From positions 1 to 17,763 of the forward strand of contig JAAYWX010000346.1 in NCBI GenBank assembly GCA_012516225.1: 17,763 nucleotides of DNA, written 5' to 3'. Numbering within the stretch: the first letter of the stretch is position 1; each line of letters opens with the position of its first letter. The stretch is from Clostridiales bacterium. Its GTDB lineage: Bacteria; Bacillota; Clostridia; Oscillospirales; Oscillospiraceae. The notes below the pieces were generated by a model, which ran no database searches, was not told the origin of the DNA, and saw only the letters and a program-made list of their open reading frames with translations. The position numbers and the translations under genes are program-made. Below are positions 1 to 8,045 of this stretch, one piece after another.

Positions 1-1646
1 GTCGCCGCGAGCTGGTTAAGAGGAATGTTCTTAGCAGTAAGCTTTTTAGCCTCTTCATAAAGGTAAAGGATTACTTCAAGCATAACCATCTGTTTTTCGG
101 GCGGCATATATGTGTCCGTTTTGTGGAAGGCGTTCTGCTGCAAATACCCCTGCCTGATAACCTTTGCAATCTCTATAATAAGCTTCTGGTCATCCGGCAG
201 GATATCCGAGCCAATTAGCTTGACTATTTCCATCAGCGAGCTTTCCTGCCCCAGAATATCAATAACCTGCTGGCGCATTTTTGTAAATCCCGCTCCAAAA
301 TTTTCCTCATACCAATCCTTTATATCCGTAAAATACTCAGAATACGAAGTATTCCAGTTAATAGAAGGGAAATGTCTTGCATATGCAAGACTGCGGTCAA
401 GCGCCCAGCACGTTCTGATAAAGCGCTTGGTGTTTTGGGTAACCGGCTCCGAAAAATCGCCTCCCTGCGGTGAAACCGCGCCTATTACGGTTATCGAACC
501 TTCAGATTCTGAAAGTGTTTCCATGTAGCCTGCACGCTCATAGAATCCGGCAAGGCGGGAAGGCAGATATGCCGGAAAGCTTTCTTCCGCTGGCATTTCT
601 TCAAGACGTCCGGAAATTTCTCTCAATGCCTCTGCCCAGCGAGAAGTTGAGTCCGCCATAAGTGCAACATGGTAACCCATATCTCGATAATACTCTGCTA
701 TTGTCATTCCGGTATATATAGACGCTTCGCGGGCGGCAACCGGCATATTGGAGGTATTTGCAATAAGTATCGTGCGCTCCATAAGCAGGTGTCCCGTACG
801 CGGATCTTTAAGCTCTGCAAACTCGTCAAGCACCTGAGTCATCTCGTTTCCGCGCTCTCCGCAGCCGAGATAAACTATAATATCGGCATCTGACCATTTT
901 GCAAGCTGATGCTGAACCATTGTCTTGCCGGCGCCGAAAGGTCCCGGAATTGCGGCACATCCGCCCTTGCCTACTGGAAAAAGCGTATCAATAACGCGCT
1001 GTCCGGTAACAAGGGGTCTCGTGATAGGCAGTCTTTTTTTGCAGGGACGCGGACGGCGTATCGGCCATTCCTGTGCAAGAGAAAGAGGAGTTTTCTTTCC
1101 TCTTTCGTCCGCGACATATGCTATAATGTCCGTAACCTTATATTGTCCATCAGGTTTTACGTCTACAAATTTCCCATTGACATTTGGCGGCACCATGCAA
1201 CGGTGTTCAACTGCCTCCGATTCCTTTGTTCTGGCAAAAACCATCCCGCCTGATGCCTCGTCACCTTCCCTGACATCAATTTTGACATCCCACAGTTTCT
1301 CCAAATCCAGTGCCGGAAGTGTTATGCCCTTTGTTATGAAGCATCCGGCCATTTCTTCAATTCTGCGGAGCGGCCTTGCAATACCATCATATATGTTCGA
1401 TATCATACCAGGCCCAAGAAGAACCGACATAGGCTTTCCGGTGGGAAAAACCGGCTGACCTTTTCCAAGTCCCGAGCTGTCTTCGTAAACCTGTACAATT
1501 GTAGTGTCGCCGCTTCCGCTGACCACCTCACCCGGAATCTTGTAGTCTCCTACATACACAAGACTCATCATAGGAAGGCTTCTGCCTCCGCGCACTGTTA
1601 TAACAGGACCGTTGACGCCGTATATATAATAGTTGTTTGTACTCAT
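1..1646 (-). CDS. ntpA: V/A-type ATPase catalytic subunit A, 3' end cut by window edge
   Basis: Catalytic A subunit of the V1/A1 headpiece; it binds and hydrolyses (or synthesises) ATP in alternation with subunit B. The frame is open from an ATG at 1646 to the left edge, giving 548 codons; the family is usually about 580-590 residues, so only a short C-terminal piece is missing. Visible motifs are the P-loop GPFGAGKT at residues 235-242 (K241), GCGERGNEM with the likely catalytic Glu264, and LMADSTSRWAEALRE with Walker B Asp332. The long insert between the N-terminal barrel and the P-loop (about residues 110-190) is the 'non-homologous region' that separates A from B subunits. A GGGAGG ribosome site 8-9 bases upstream fixes the start. 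It is the last gene of the operon visible here; B and D probably follow beyond position 1. Identity is certain; the choice of the ntp name over atpA is convention. Confidence 0.97.
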   Translation of the reverse strand, partial: MSTNNYYIYGVNGPVITVRGGRSLPMMSLVYVGDYKIPGEVVSGSGDTTIVQVYEDSSGLGKGQPVFPTGKPMSVLLGPGMISNIYDGIARPLRRIEEMAGCFITKGITLPALDLEKLWDVKIDVREGDEASGGMVFARTKESEAVEHRCMVPPNVNGKFVDVKPDGQYKVTDIIAYVADERGKKTPLSLAQEWPIRRPRPCKKRLPITRPLVTGQRVIDTLFPVGKGGCAAIPGPFGAGKTMVQHQLAKWSDADIIVYLGCGERGNEMTQVLDEFAELKDPRTGHLLMERTILIANTSNMPVAAREASIYTGMTIAEYYRDMGYHVALMADSTSRWAEALREISGRLEEMPAEESFPAYLPSRLAGFYERAGYMETLSESEGSITVIGAVSPQGGDFSEPVTQNTKRFIRTCWALDRSLAYARHFPSINWNTSYSEYFTDIKDWYEENFGAGFTKMRQQVIDILGQESSLMEIVKLIGSDILPDDQKLIIEIAKVIRQGYLQQNAFHKTDTYMPPEKQMVMLEVILYLYEEAKKLTAKNIPLNQLAA

Positions 1647-1710
1647 TAACTTAACCTCCCGTTCGGAGATATATCATTTGCCTGCGAAACTCTCGGACAG
1701 CGACCGGTTT

Positions 1711-1735
1711 GCCTGTACCATTCCGCCTGTACCAT
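1711..1735. repeat. 11-bp direct repeat in the ntpE-ntpA gap
   Basis: GCCTGTACCAT occurs at 1711-1721 and again at 1725-1735, a 14-base period. It lies in the 97-base gap between the ntpE stop and the ntpA start, which is the longest gap inside this operon. No function can be assigned; a replication-slippage duplication is the simplest explanation. Confidence 0.6.
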
Positions 1736-1743
1736 GAAAACTT

Positions 1744-2352
1744 CTATTCGCCAATGTTCAGGCCCGTAAGTTCCGTAAAATGCCCGATCATGTCGTTAAG
1801 CGCGGTATCAAAGCTCATATCTATACGCTTTCCCATGGACGGGCAGACGAGGCGCAGACCACCGAGTGAAAAATCCCCTTCGCAGAAGGCAAGGCTTACA
1901 CCTGAAACCGAGGCGAGAAGTTCATCTGCAAAATGCATATCCTCTTCCCTCAAGTAAACTTCAGCAGAAAATCCATATCCCAAAGCGTCAATTGCTTTTT
2001 TAAGCAGCTTTTTAAGATGTGAAAGATATTCGTCGGAAGCTGTAAACTGTTTTATCCTGTCCGCAACTTCTTTATACGTTTCAACCGCACACGCCTCGCG
2101 GTACTCTAAAATGGCATGCTTGTTTTTGTTTCTCTGCGCGCTTATTCTGTGTTCCTCAGCGGCCTTTATCTCCGCGACAGCCGCTTTCTGGTACCTTTCC
2201 GTTTCTTCCGCAATTTCGGCTTCAGCGTTCTTGATAAGTTCCTCCTGCTTCCGCCGCAATTCCTCTGTTATTCCATGTGCTTCCTCTATGGCCTGCGCAA
2301 TTATAGTATCTGTAAAAGCCTCCAGCTTTTTTTCAGTGTCCTGCATAGGCAT
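1744..2352 (-). CDS. ntpE: V/A-type ATPase peripheral stalk subunit E
   Basis: Subunit E pairs with subunit H/G to form the peripheral stalk (stator) that holds the A3B3 head still against the rotor. The 202-residue product fits the family (about 190-210). Residues 1-110 are highly charged and Ala/Glu/Lys-rich, as expected for the long coiled coil. Residues 110-202 form the more ordered head-binding part, including a GLRLVCPSMGKRIDMSFD stretch typical of the E C-terminus. The ATG at 2352 has GGAGG 10 bases upstream; a second in-frame ATG two codons later is possible but less well spaced. It sits between ntpF and ntpA on the same strand. The weak primary conservation of E subunits makes the assignment depend partly on operon position, but the C-terminal motif and length agree. 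Confidence 0.92.
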   Translation of the reverse strand: MPMQDTEKKLEAFTDTIIAQAIEEAHGITEELRRKQEELIKNAEAEIAEETERYQKAAVAEIKAAEEHRISAQRNKNKHAILEYREACAVETYKEVADRIKQFTASDEYLSHLKKLLKKAIDALGYGFSAEVYLREEDMHFADELLASVSGVSLAFCEGDFSLGGLRLVCPSMGKRIDMSFDTALNDMIGHFTELTGLNIGE

Positions 2353-2382
2353 TGTGTCGAAACCTCCATGTGCATAATGGAA

Positions 2383-2402
2383 AATTACCGTTTAAGGTAA
2401 TT
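2383..2402 (-). repeat. small intercistronic hairpin between ntpF and ntpE
   Basis: AATTACC (2383-2389) and GGTAATT (2396-2402) form a 7-bp perfect inverted repeat with a 6-base loop, overlapping the ntpF stop codon. The stem is AT-rich and is not followed by a U-tract in the direction of transcription, so it is not a convincing terminator. It could tune mRNA decay or processing within the operon, but this is inference. Confidence 0.4.
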
Positions 2403-2709
2403 AAATTTTTATCCCTATCGCCTCTCTGATAAGGCCCGTAATCGAATCCTTTCCGCGCTTCGAACCGCCGATGCCCGGTATCACCACAACCAGAGGAATT
2501 TGTGAATTCAGCTTGAGTTCCTTCACCTTATCAGGAATAAACGCCGCACAGTTTTCGGTGATAAGGAGCACTGCAATATCGGGATTTGCCACAACCTCGC
2601 TTACGCAAGCTTCAGCCTGTTTCCTATCCAAAGCAAGCCTGCCTTCAATTCCGGAAAGGCGCAGACCGGTCAGCACGTCAGCGTCATCGGACACGGCAAA
2701 CATCCTCAT
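2401..2709 (-). CDS. ntpF: V/A-type ATPase rotor subunit F
   Basis: Subunit F binds the central shaft (subunit D) and is part of the rotor and its regulation. The 102-residue protein matches the family size (about 100-110). It starts MRMFAVSDD, then runs through a Rossmann-like fold with the conserved N-terminal 'xxVIGDxDxxxGFRLxGI' pattern recognisable as FAVSDDADVLTGLRLSGIEG, and the later DIAVLLITENCA and IPLVVVIPG strands. An ATG further upstream (2730) is in frame, but GGAGGAGG lies 7 bases ahead of the ATG at 2709, so I choose 2709. The upstream ATG would also abut the ntpK stop with no ribosome site. Confidence is high from motif, size and position. Confidence 0.93.
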   Translation of the reverse strand: MRMFAVSDDADVLTGLRLSGIEGRLALDRKQAEACVSEVVANPDIAVLLITENCAAFIPDKVKELKLNSQIPLVVVIPGIGGSKRGKDSITGLIREAIGIKI

Positions 2710-2730
2710 AGTGTTGCCTCCTCCGGACAA

Positions 2731-3162
2731 TTAAAGTTTTGTAAGAATCATAAAAGCTATAAGAAGACCATAGAGCGCAACACCTTCGGCAAGTCCGACA
2801 TATATGAGGGATTTTCCGAGAATGCTGTCATTTTCTGAGAGTGCACCTAAGGCCGCTGATGCCGATGAACCTACTGCAATGCCGCCGCCAATGCCGGAAA
2901 GTCCCACAGCCAGAGCGGAAGCTACATAACCAAGCCCTGTTGCCAGCCCGTCGTTCGTTGCAAGTCCGCCCGCTGCTTCAGCAGCCTCGGCAGATTGTGT
3001 AAAGAGAAAGACTGCTCCGAAAGCCAGCAACCCGAAAAAGCAACAGAGGTTTGCTATAAGCGGAGCCTTGTTTCTTTTTCCTCTTTTCGCGCGAAAATAA
3101 ATAAGGGTCAGCGGAACTGCTACAACTAAAAACATTACAATAGCCGTAAGAAGGATTTTCAT
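2731..3162 (-). CDS. ntpK: V/A-type ATPase membrane rotor (c-ring) subunit K
   Basis: Proteolipid subunit of the membrane rotor ring; each copy carries an ion across the membrane. The 143-residue protein has an N-terminal hydrophobic segment (about 1-23), a basic loop, a second hydrophobic segment (about 34-56), an Ala/Glu linker, then one classical c-subunit hairpin (about 73-143). The ion-carrying acid is the Glu in VGLAEGVALYG in the last helix, followed by the conserved Tyr. The Gly-rich partner helix reads GLSGIGGGIAVG. Only one of the two helical pairs carries the glutamate. This layout, one hairpin plus an extra N-terminal pair, is what I recall for Clostridia and differs from the double-hairpin NtpK of Enterococcus. 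GGAGG lies 8 bases before the ATG. See findings for the ion-site residues. Confidence 0.94.
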   Translation of the reverse strand: MKILLTAIVMFLVVAVPLTLIYFRAKRGKRNKAPLIANLCCFFGLLAFGAVFLFTQSAEAAEAAGGLATNDGLATGLGYVASALAVGLSGIGGGIAVGSSASAALGALSENDSILGKSLIYVGLAEGVALYGLLIAFMILTKL

Positions 3163-3209
3163 GATGTTTACCTCCAGAATTTCTGTTGTTTTCCTAAAAT
3201 AAGCCGCCT

Positions 3210-5123
3210 TTATAATTCTGCGGTCTTATAGTCTATTACTTTCGGACTGAACTTGACTCCGCCGCCGGTGTAAAAGCGCCCGAACATCTCATAGTATTCA
3301 AGACGCAAAACCTGAATGCAGACAAGCATTGTTTCAAGTCCGGTTACAAGTATATTGCCGAATATAATCCCGGCTATGTTTGTTCCGCCCGAAAGCAGAT
3401 AAACAACCATCATCATACCAGCATGGCTGATTGCATAAGCCCCTATACGGAGAAAAGAAACTGTGTTGGAAACATATGACAGCAACATTTCAAACAGGTC
3501 AAAAAATCCTTCAACAAAAAACATACCCACAGATTCGGGCATCCAGTCCTTTTCTCCCTTTATCAGCTTTGTAAGAGGGGTCGCCGCGAAAAGTAAGAAT
3601 AGCGGGATTATTATTATGAAAATAATAAACGGAGCCGTAAAAACGTTCTGCCCTTTGGCAAATTTCAATACAACAGCGACGGCAAGCCCTATATATATAA
3701 CAAATCCCGCCACGCCGTTCGGTGAAAACAGTATTTTCCCGATGTCTTTCTGCCTTATGCCGTTTATCATATTCATAATCATGCATATTGCTATCAGCAC
3801 AACACCGAGCGCAACAGCTATAAGGAGTATTCTCATGGTATTGCCGTTCTCAAGGACCTTGAATCCCCACGGAAGTATCTCTTCGTTTCCGAACAGACTG
3901 CCATATACCATTCCAAAAACTATTGACGATATTCCGCATATTCCGACAATTCGACCGAGCCAAATATTCTTCAGTTTCCACAAAAGAAATCCTATAACGG
4001 CGAGGGCAAATCCCTGTCCGACATCGCCGAACATTATCCCGAAAATAAGTGTATAGGTAAGCGCCATGAACAGGCGCGGGTCTATTTCTCCGTAAGAGGG
4101 AAGCCCGTACATCTCGAGGAAAGGCTGATATATGTCGGAGAAAAATCCCTTTTTAAATTTCACCGGCGGGGGAGTATCCTTTACTTCATTCGGTTCAGTA
4201 AGGAAACAGGCAACTCCTGAAATTGATTCGCATTCTTTAACAAATTTTTCTGAATCCGCTTTCGGTATCCATCCTATAATATAAAATCTGCCGTGACGTC
4301 TTCCCGCATATGAGCGCATGTCGAACGAATCGCTCATATACCGCAGCCAAGAGTAATATAAAAGTAATCTACTGCTTTCGGAAGCCTTTTTCTCCTCAAT
4401 CTCTCTGTTGATTTCCGCAACGCGCTTCTCCGCCTCGTCCGTTTCGGCGTTCAGGCGCTCAATAGTTTCATTAGCAGTGGTTCTTACATTTCCCTCAACA
4501 TCAATGTGTATCCGTTCAAAACCAAGCGATGAGAAAATGGACTCGATTTGGGTATAAGACTGTGGAAACGCGAAATATGCCCCGTATACCCAGTTTTCAG
4601 ATCTGCCGGAAGTTACAAAGTACACATCCGGTCTACTGTCTACCACTTTCATACATTCTTTGTATGTTTCCGAGGGGATTCTTCCGAAATGGAACTTGAG
4701 ATACTTCATTGCAAAAAGGTCGCCAAGTTCGACATTGAAACTGCTGAAGTGCCCGAGTTGTTCCACAACCAGCTTATTATTCCTTGCGGTAAGACTCTTT
4801 TCTTCTCTCTCATTTCTTACCGCGGAAAACCACGATGACAAATTCTCCAAATAGTCTGAAACACTCTTTAGTTCGATTTCCGAATGCGTAAAATCACTGT
4901 AGTCAGGCGCAATCCCCATTCCCGACATAAGCGCCAGCGATTTTGCAAGGGATTCCGAATATGGATTCGGCGAGTCGAACTGTACAAGCTCTTTAACTCC
5001 CGAAAGCAGCTTTACAGCATTTTCGGGATGAAAATCTCTGTTAATAACGAGGCTTTGTATTGCGGTATTGACCATTTTTTCTGGTCCCGATATCGTGGCC
5101 ATGGCCATTGCTTCTACCGACAT
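3210..5123 (-). CDS. ntpI: V/A-type ATPase membrane stator subunit I (a-subunit, 116-kDa family)
   Basis: Large stator subunit that forms the two ion half-channels against the K ring and anchors the peripheral stalks. The 637 residues match the bacterial family (about 620-680). Residues 1-345 are a soluble domain with a coiled-coil part (about 215-250). From about 345 on there are roughly eight membrane segments, including LFMALTYTLIFGIMFGDVGQG, SYVSNTVSFLRIGAYAISHAG, and the last helix with QVLRLEYYEMFGRFYTG. Arg607 in that last motif is in the position of the essential channel arginine of the family, and KFYxGxGxxFxP-type conservation follows it. GGGAGG lies 9 bases before the ATG at 5123. 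It sits between ntpC and ntpK in the operon. Identity is certain. Confidence 0.97.
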   Translation of the reverse strand: MSVEAMAMATISGPEKMVNTAIQSLVINRDFHPENAVKLLSGVKELVQFDSPNPYSESLAKSLALMSGMGIAPDYSDFTHSEIELKSVSDYLENLSSWFSAVRNEREEKSLTARNNKLVVEQLGHFSSFNVELGDLFAMKYLKFHFGRIPSETYKECMKVVDSRPDVYFVTSGRSENWVYGAYFAFPQSYTQIESIFSSLGFERIHIDVEGNVRTTANETIERLNAETDEAEKRVAEINREIEEKKASESSRLLLYYSWLRYMSDSFDMRSYAGRRHGRFYIIGWIPKADSEKFVKECESISGVACFLTEPNEVKDTPPPVKFKKGFFSDIYQPFLEMYGLPSYGEIDPRLFMALTYTLIFGIMFGDVGQGFALAVIGFLLWKLKNIWLGRIVGICGISSIVFGMVYGSLFGNEEILPWGFKVLENGNTMRILLIAVALGVVLIAICMIMNMINGIRQKDIGKILFSPNGVAGFVIYIGLAVAVVLKFAKGQNVFTAPFIIFIIIIPLFLLFAATPLTKLIKGEKDWMPESVGMFFVEGFFDLFEMLLSYVSNTVSFLRIGAYAISHAGMMMVVYLLSGGTNIAGIIFGNILVTGLETMLVCIQVLRLEYYEMFGRFYTGGGVKFSPKVIDYKTAEL

Positions 5124-5161
5124 TGCATATTACCTCCCTTTCGCGGTCGCAAATTTATAGG

Positions 5162-6193
5162 TTAAACCGCGCTTTTAGGATCAATTCCCGCATTTATCGC
5201 TTCGATGACCCTCATCAGCTTTTTGCACTCAAACTCTTTAAGTATCAAGTATGCCTGCACCATCCCAAGATCCGGCTCTGCAGACTTGATCAGCTTCCTG
5301 CAAAGTTTTTCCATTGTTTTATAATATAAGTTTTCTATATTGTTTGATAAGTCTATCCCCGTAAAGTATTCCCCAAACGGTGATTTTCTCAGAAGCTCAA
5401 TTACCTCATCCTCACTTTTTGCGCCCTGAAGAGCATGAAAAAATTCAGGCTTCAGCCGGTATGAAACAGGAATAAGCAAATCATCCGCCCTTTCAAGGGA
5501 TGAGCGGAAACTACGCTGAAGTCTGATTATGTTCAGAATATTCAGTATATCGGCTTCCGTTCCAATAAGTTCCTCCAGTTTTTTCCTTCCCATCCCAGTA
5601 TATTTTCTTGACAGGAAAGAAAATGTGGATTTAAAACACACATTCTCCAAAAGTACGCTTGCTTCCCTGTAATTGGGCATACCCGTTTCCGGTTCTGTTT
5701 TAAGCCCGGAAAGAGGCTTTTCATATACGCTGCCTTTTACCGCCGCGAGAACGGATGTGAAGTTTCCGCTCTGCTCCAGCGCATCTATATCAACAGAGCT
5801 ATGTTTCCGTATGAAGTCCGGAACTGTTCCCATCTTTGACAAAGGCTCATAAGAGCACTTTTCTTTCAGCGCAGAAAGTATGCACTCATATTCCGTCTGA
5901 AGAAGTGCAAATCTAAGATAGCGTTTATCTTCAAGAGCCGAAAAATTATACAGTTTTTCAAAATCTCTGTATAATTCCTTCCGTATGGCAGTTTGAAGCA
6001 CTTTAGGCTGCGGAGCCGGCGGCAGGGCGGACATCGTGCCGCTCCAGCCGTCATGGTTTCTAAGGAAAGAATAGACGTCCGAAACAGTCCTGCATTCATA
6101 AAGACGCCGCCAATCTTCATCTTTAAGCAACTTTCCGTACAGCGTCATAACCTTTGCAGCCATAGCGCCGTATTTCATGCGTGATTTAAGCAT
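5162..6193 (-). CDS. ntpC: V/A-type ATPase subunit C (rotor-to-membrane linker)
   Basis: Subunit C (V0-type 'd' family) is the funnel that couples the central shaft to the K ring. The protein is helical throughout, begins around MKYGAMAAKVMTLYGKLLKD, contains LLENVCFKSTFSFLSRK and the ILNIIRLQRSF helix, and ends in LILKEFECKKLMRVIEAI, all typical of the family. The start is uncertain. The open frame extends far upstream, but that part overlaps the subunit H gene. The ATG at 6193 has a GGTGG-type site 6 bases ahead and gives 343 residues; the ATG at 6178 (338 residues, closer to many homologues) has no visible ribosome site and could be used through coupling. With 6193, the gene overlaps the end of the upstream stalk gene by 8 bases, suggesting translational coupling. 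Confidence 0.92.
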   Translation of the reverse strand: MLKSRMKYGAMAAKVMTLYGKLLKDEDWRRLYECRTVSDVYSFLRNHDGWSGTMSALPPAPQPKVLQTAIRKELYRDFEKLYNFSALEDKRYLRFALLQTEYECILSALKEKCSYEPLSKMGTVPDFIRKHSSVDIDALEQSGNFTSVLAAVKGSVYEKPLSGLKTEPETGMPNYREASVLLENVCFKSTFSFLSRKYTGMGRKKLEELIGTEADILNILNIIRLQRSFRSSLERADDLLIPVSYRLKPEFFHALQGAKSEDEVIELLRKSPFGEYFTGIDLSNNIENLYYKTMEKLCRKLIKSAEPDLGMVQAYLILKEFECKKLMRVIEAINAGIDPKSAV

Positions 6194-6509
6194 CAACATC
6201 CACCGCCATTTTGAATATTTTCTGTACGATGGCGTCCTTCTCCCTTTCATAGCGGTTCTTGGCGTCTTCAAGCTCTGCCTGCAACTTTGCATTGAGCTCC
6301 GCAATCTCGGCATCGGCGCGCGCAGCTTCACTCACTTTTGCTTCGGCGATTGCCTTTTCGGCTCTCTCATAGTAATCCTTTTTAAGTTTCTCGATATGTT
6401 CATTTACATAGCTGTCAAACCCCTCTCTAAGAGAGTCCGCTTCATTATAAATCTCACGGGCGTTGCTTTCGGCTTCAACTATTTTGTTCAATATTTCTAT
6501 AGGGGTCAT
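6186..6509 (-). CDS. ntpH: V/A-type ATPase peripheral stalk subunit H (G-type)
   Basis: First gene of the operon; it encodes the 107-residue partner of subunit E in the peripheral stalk. The product is almost entirely charged and helical, with a long uninterrupted run from about residue 5 to 95 rich in Glu, Lys and Ala (for example IAEAKVSEAARADAEIAELN), as expected for a coiled coil. I choose the ATG at 6509 (MTPIEILNKIVEAE), which matches homologues and has GAGGGA just upstream. The frame is open for another 44 codons upstream, but that part covers the promoter and has no ribosome site. Subunits of this class are called G, H or NtpF/AhaH in different species. Low-complexity sequence makes homology weak, so the call rests on size, shape and position at the head of the operon. 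Confidence 0.85.
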   Translation of the reverse strand: MTPIEILNKIVEAESNAREIYNEADSLREGFDSYVNEHIEKLKKDYYERAEKAIAEAKVSEAARADAEIAELNAKLQAELEDAKNRYEREKDAIVQKIFKMAVDVDA

Positions 6510-6540
6510 ATAATCCCTCTTTTCTGCTATGTATGCACCA

Positions 6541-6568
6541 ATAATAGCACTGACTTTTATAAAGTCAA
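6541..6568 (-). promoter_or_regulatory. promoter of the V/A-ATPase operon with internal palindrome
   Basis: On the minus strand, -35 TTGACT (6563-6568) and -10 TATTAT (6541-6546) are separated by 16 bases, and the -10 is preceded by TGC, an extended -10. Predicted transcription starts near 6534, leaving about 25 bases before the ntpH ATG. Lying in the spacer and overlapping the -35 is an inverted repeat, TGACTTT (6551-6557) / AAAGTCA (6561-6567) with a 3-base centre, which is well placed for a repressor. The regulator is unknown. Confidence 0.7.
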
Positions 6569-6674
6569 ATGGTAAAATTGCACCAAATTTATTGTCTTTA
6601 TTCTGTACTCTTTTGCCATAATCTAAAAATTTTGTTTGCATTGTACGTTTTGACCAAAAAATATATATTGTTTC

Positions 6675-6703
6675 TTTTCAACAAAAAAGTTTTATTGGAT
6701 AAT
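6675..6703 (+). promoter_or_regulatory. candidate promoter of apgM-ispE
   Basis: TTTTCA (6675-6680) and GATAAT (6698-6703) are 17 bases apart and would start transcription about 50 bases before the apgM ATG. The -35 match is modest. A second candidate lies upstream, with an extended -10 TGCCATAAT ending at 6622 and TTGTCT (6592-6597) at a long 19-base spacing. The rest of the 250-base divergent gap (6510-6759) is AT-rich, and I see no gene in it. Confidence 0.35.
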
Positions 6704-6759
6704 GACTGTGAATAATTTTTACATATTCCGCTTAACAGCGCTGACGAAAGGATTGCAAT

Positions 6760-7995
6760 ATGAAATACATTCTTGTAATCGGCGATGGAATGGCCGATAA
6801 CCCTGTACCGGAACTCGGCGGGCGCACACCTCTTGAGGCTTCCCGCAAGCCTTTTATCGACAGTCTTGCCGCTCGCGGCATTCTTGGCAGCGTGCTCAAC
6901 GTGCCGGAAGGTTTCCCTCCCGGAAGCGACACGGCAATAATTTCGATTTTCGGCTGTGATCCGCACAGCTGCTATTCCGGCAGAGCTCCGCTTGAAGCTG
7001 CCGCACAAGGCATTTCCCTCTCGCCCGGCGACGCAGCTTATCGCTGCAACAACATCACACTTACTGACGATGATTCTGTTCCGTTTGAAGAAAAGAAAAT
7101 CTTGTCGCATTCGGCAGGCGGACTCTGCGAAAAACAGGGCGTTGAACTGGTGGAGTATCTTTTCAACCATCCAGAGTTTAAGTCTCTTGCGGACGATGCC
7201 GGAATGAAAATTTATCCGACAGAGTCATACCGCCATATAGCTGTTCAAAAGCATACGGATATCAGAGGGCTTGAACTTGCCCCTCCGCATGACCATATAG
7301 GTGAACCTGTTATGTCGATTCTCCCTAAGGGCTGTGCCAATGCTGAAATTTTGATAGATCTGATGAAAAAGGCAAACGAACTTCTTCATGATCATCCCTT
7401 CAACGTTCGCCGAAGAAACGAAGGAAAGTTTCCGGGCAACGCCATATGGTTCTGGGCGGAAGGTACGGCTGCAAAGCTCCCGTGTTTTTCCGAGCAGTAC
7501 GGGAAAACAGGCGCCGTTATATCCGCCGTTCCCCTCTGCCACGGCATAGCAAGACTGACCGGACTGGACGTAATCATGGTGGATGGCGCCACCGGAGAAG
7601 TCGACACAAATTACGAAGGCAAGGTTCAAGCTGCTCTTGACGCTCTCAAAACGCGGGATTTTGTCGCCGTTCACCTTGAAGGGCCGGACGAATGCACCCA
7701 CTGCGGGGATCTTAAAGGAAAAATACAGGCTATAGAGTGGCTGGACAGCCGAATCGTCAGCCCCCTTTGCGAAGCTTTAGCTTCCGTCGGCGAAGATTTC
7801 AGAATTCTGATTCTCAGCGACCATAAAACCCTCACAAGCAACCGCCAGCATGACGGAGATCCTGTTCCATATATAATATATGACAGTCGTTTCGATACAA
7901 AATCCGGACTTCCCTATTCCGAGGCAAACGGTCTCAAGGGAAATTATGTCAGTGCCGGAACGGATTTGATGCCGCTTTTATTTGAGCTTAAATAA
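6760..7995 (+). CDS. apgM: 2,3-bisphosphoglycerate-independent phosphoglycerate mutase, archaeal (ApgM) type
   Basis: Interconverts 3- and 2-phosphoglycerate in glycolysis and gluconeogenesis; cytoplasmic, metal-dependent member of the alkaline phosphatase superfamily. The 411-residue length fits the archaeal-type family (about 400-415), clearly shorter than the usual bacterial GpmI (about 510). The N-terminus LVIGDGMAD supplies metal ligand Asp9. GSDTA places the phosphorylated Ser at residue 56. The second half has EGPDECTHCGD, LILSDHKT and HDGDPVPYI, which carry the remaining Asp/His metal ligands. The ATG at 6760 has GAAAGGA about 8 bases upstream. It is transcribed away from the V-ATPase operon and is followed at 50 bases by ispE, so the two probably form one transcript. 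Related homoserine-kinase-like members of the family exist, but nothing here points to them. Confidence 0.93.
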   Translation: MKYILVIGDGMADNPVPELGGRTPLEASRKPFIDSLAARGILGSVLNVPEGFPPGSDTAIISIFGCDPHSCYSGRAPLEAAAQGISLSPGDAAYRCNNITLTDDDSVPFEEKKILSHSAGGLCEKQGVELVEYLFNHPEFKSLADDAGMKIYPTESYRHIAVQKHTDIRGLELAPPHDHIGEPVMSILPKGCANAEILIDLMKKANELLHDHPFNVRRRNEGKFPGNAIWFWAEGTAAKLPCFSEQYGKTGAVISAVPLCHGIARLTGLDVIMVDGATGEVDTNYEGKVQAALDALKTRDFVAVHLEGPDECTHCGDLKGKIQAIEWLDSRIVSPLCEALASVGEDFRILILSDHKTLTSNRQHDGDPVPYIIYDSRFDTKSGLPYSEANGLKGNYVSAGTDLMPLLFELK

Positions 7996-8045
7996 TCCGC
8001 ACAGCCGTCCCTGCACTTAACCGCAAACTTGCCGGAAAGGAGTGT

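Noticed and set aside
6194..6331. A longer subunit C starting at 6331
   Set aside because: The extension lies entirely in another frame of subunit H and its sequence (many Arg and Ser) does not resemble subunit C.
6598..7170. A 190-codon minus-strand frame across the apgM start and the divergent promoter
   Set aside because: It runs antisense to the conserved apgM N-terminus and through promoter DNA, and its composition is unlike a protein family.
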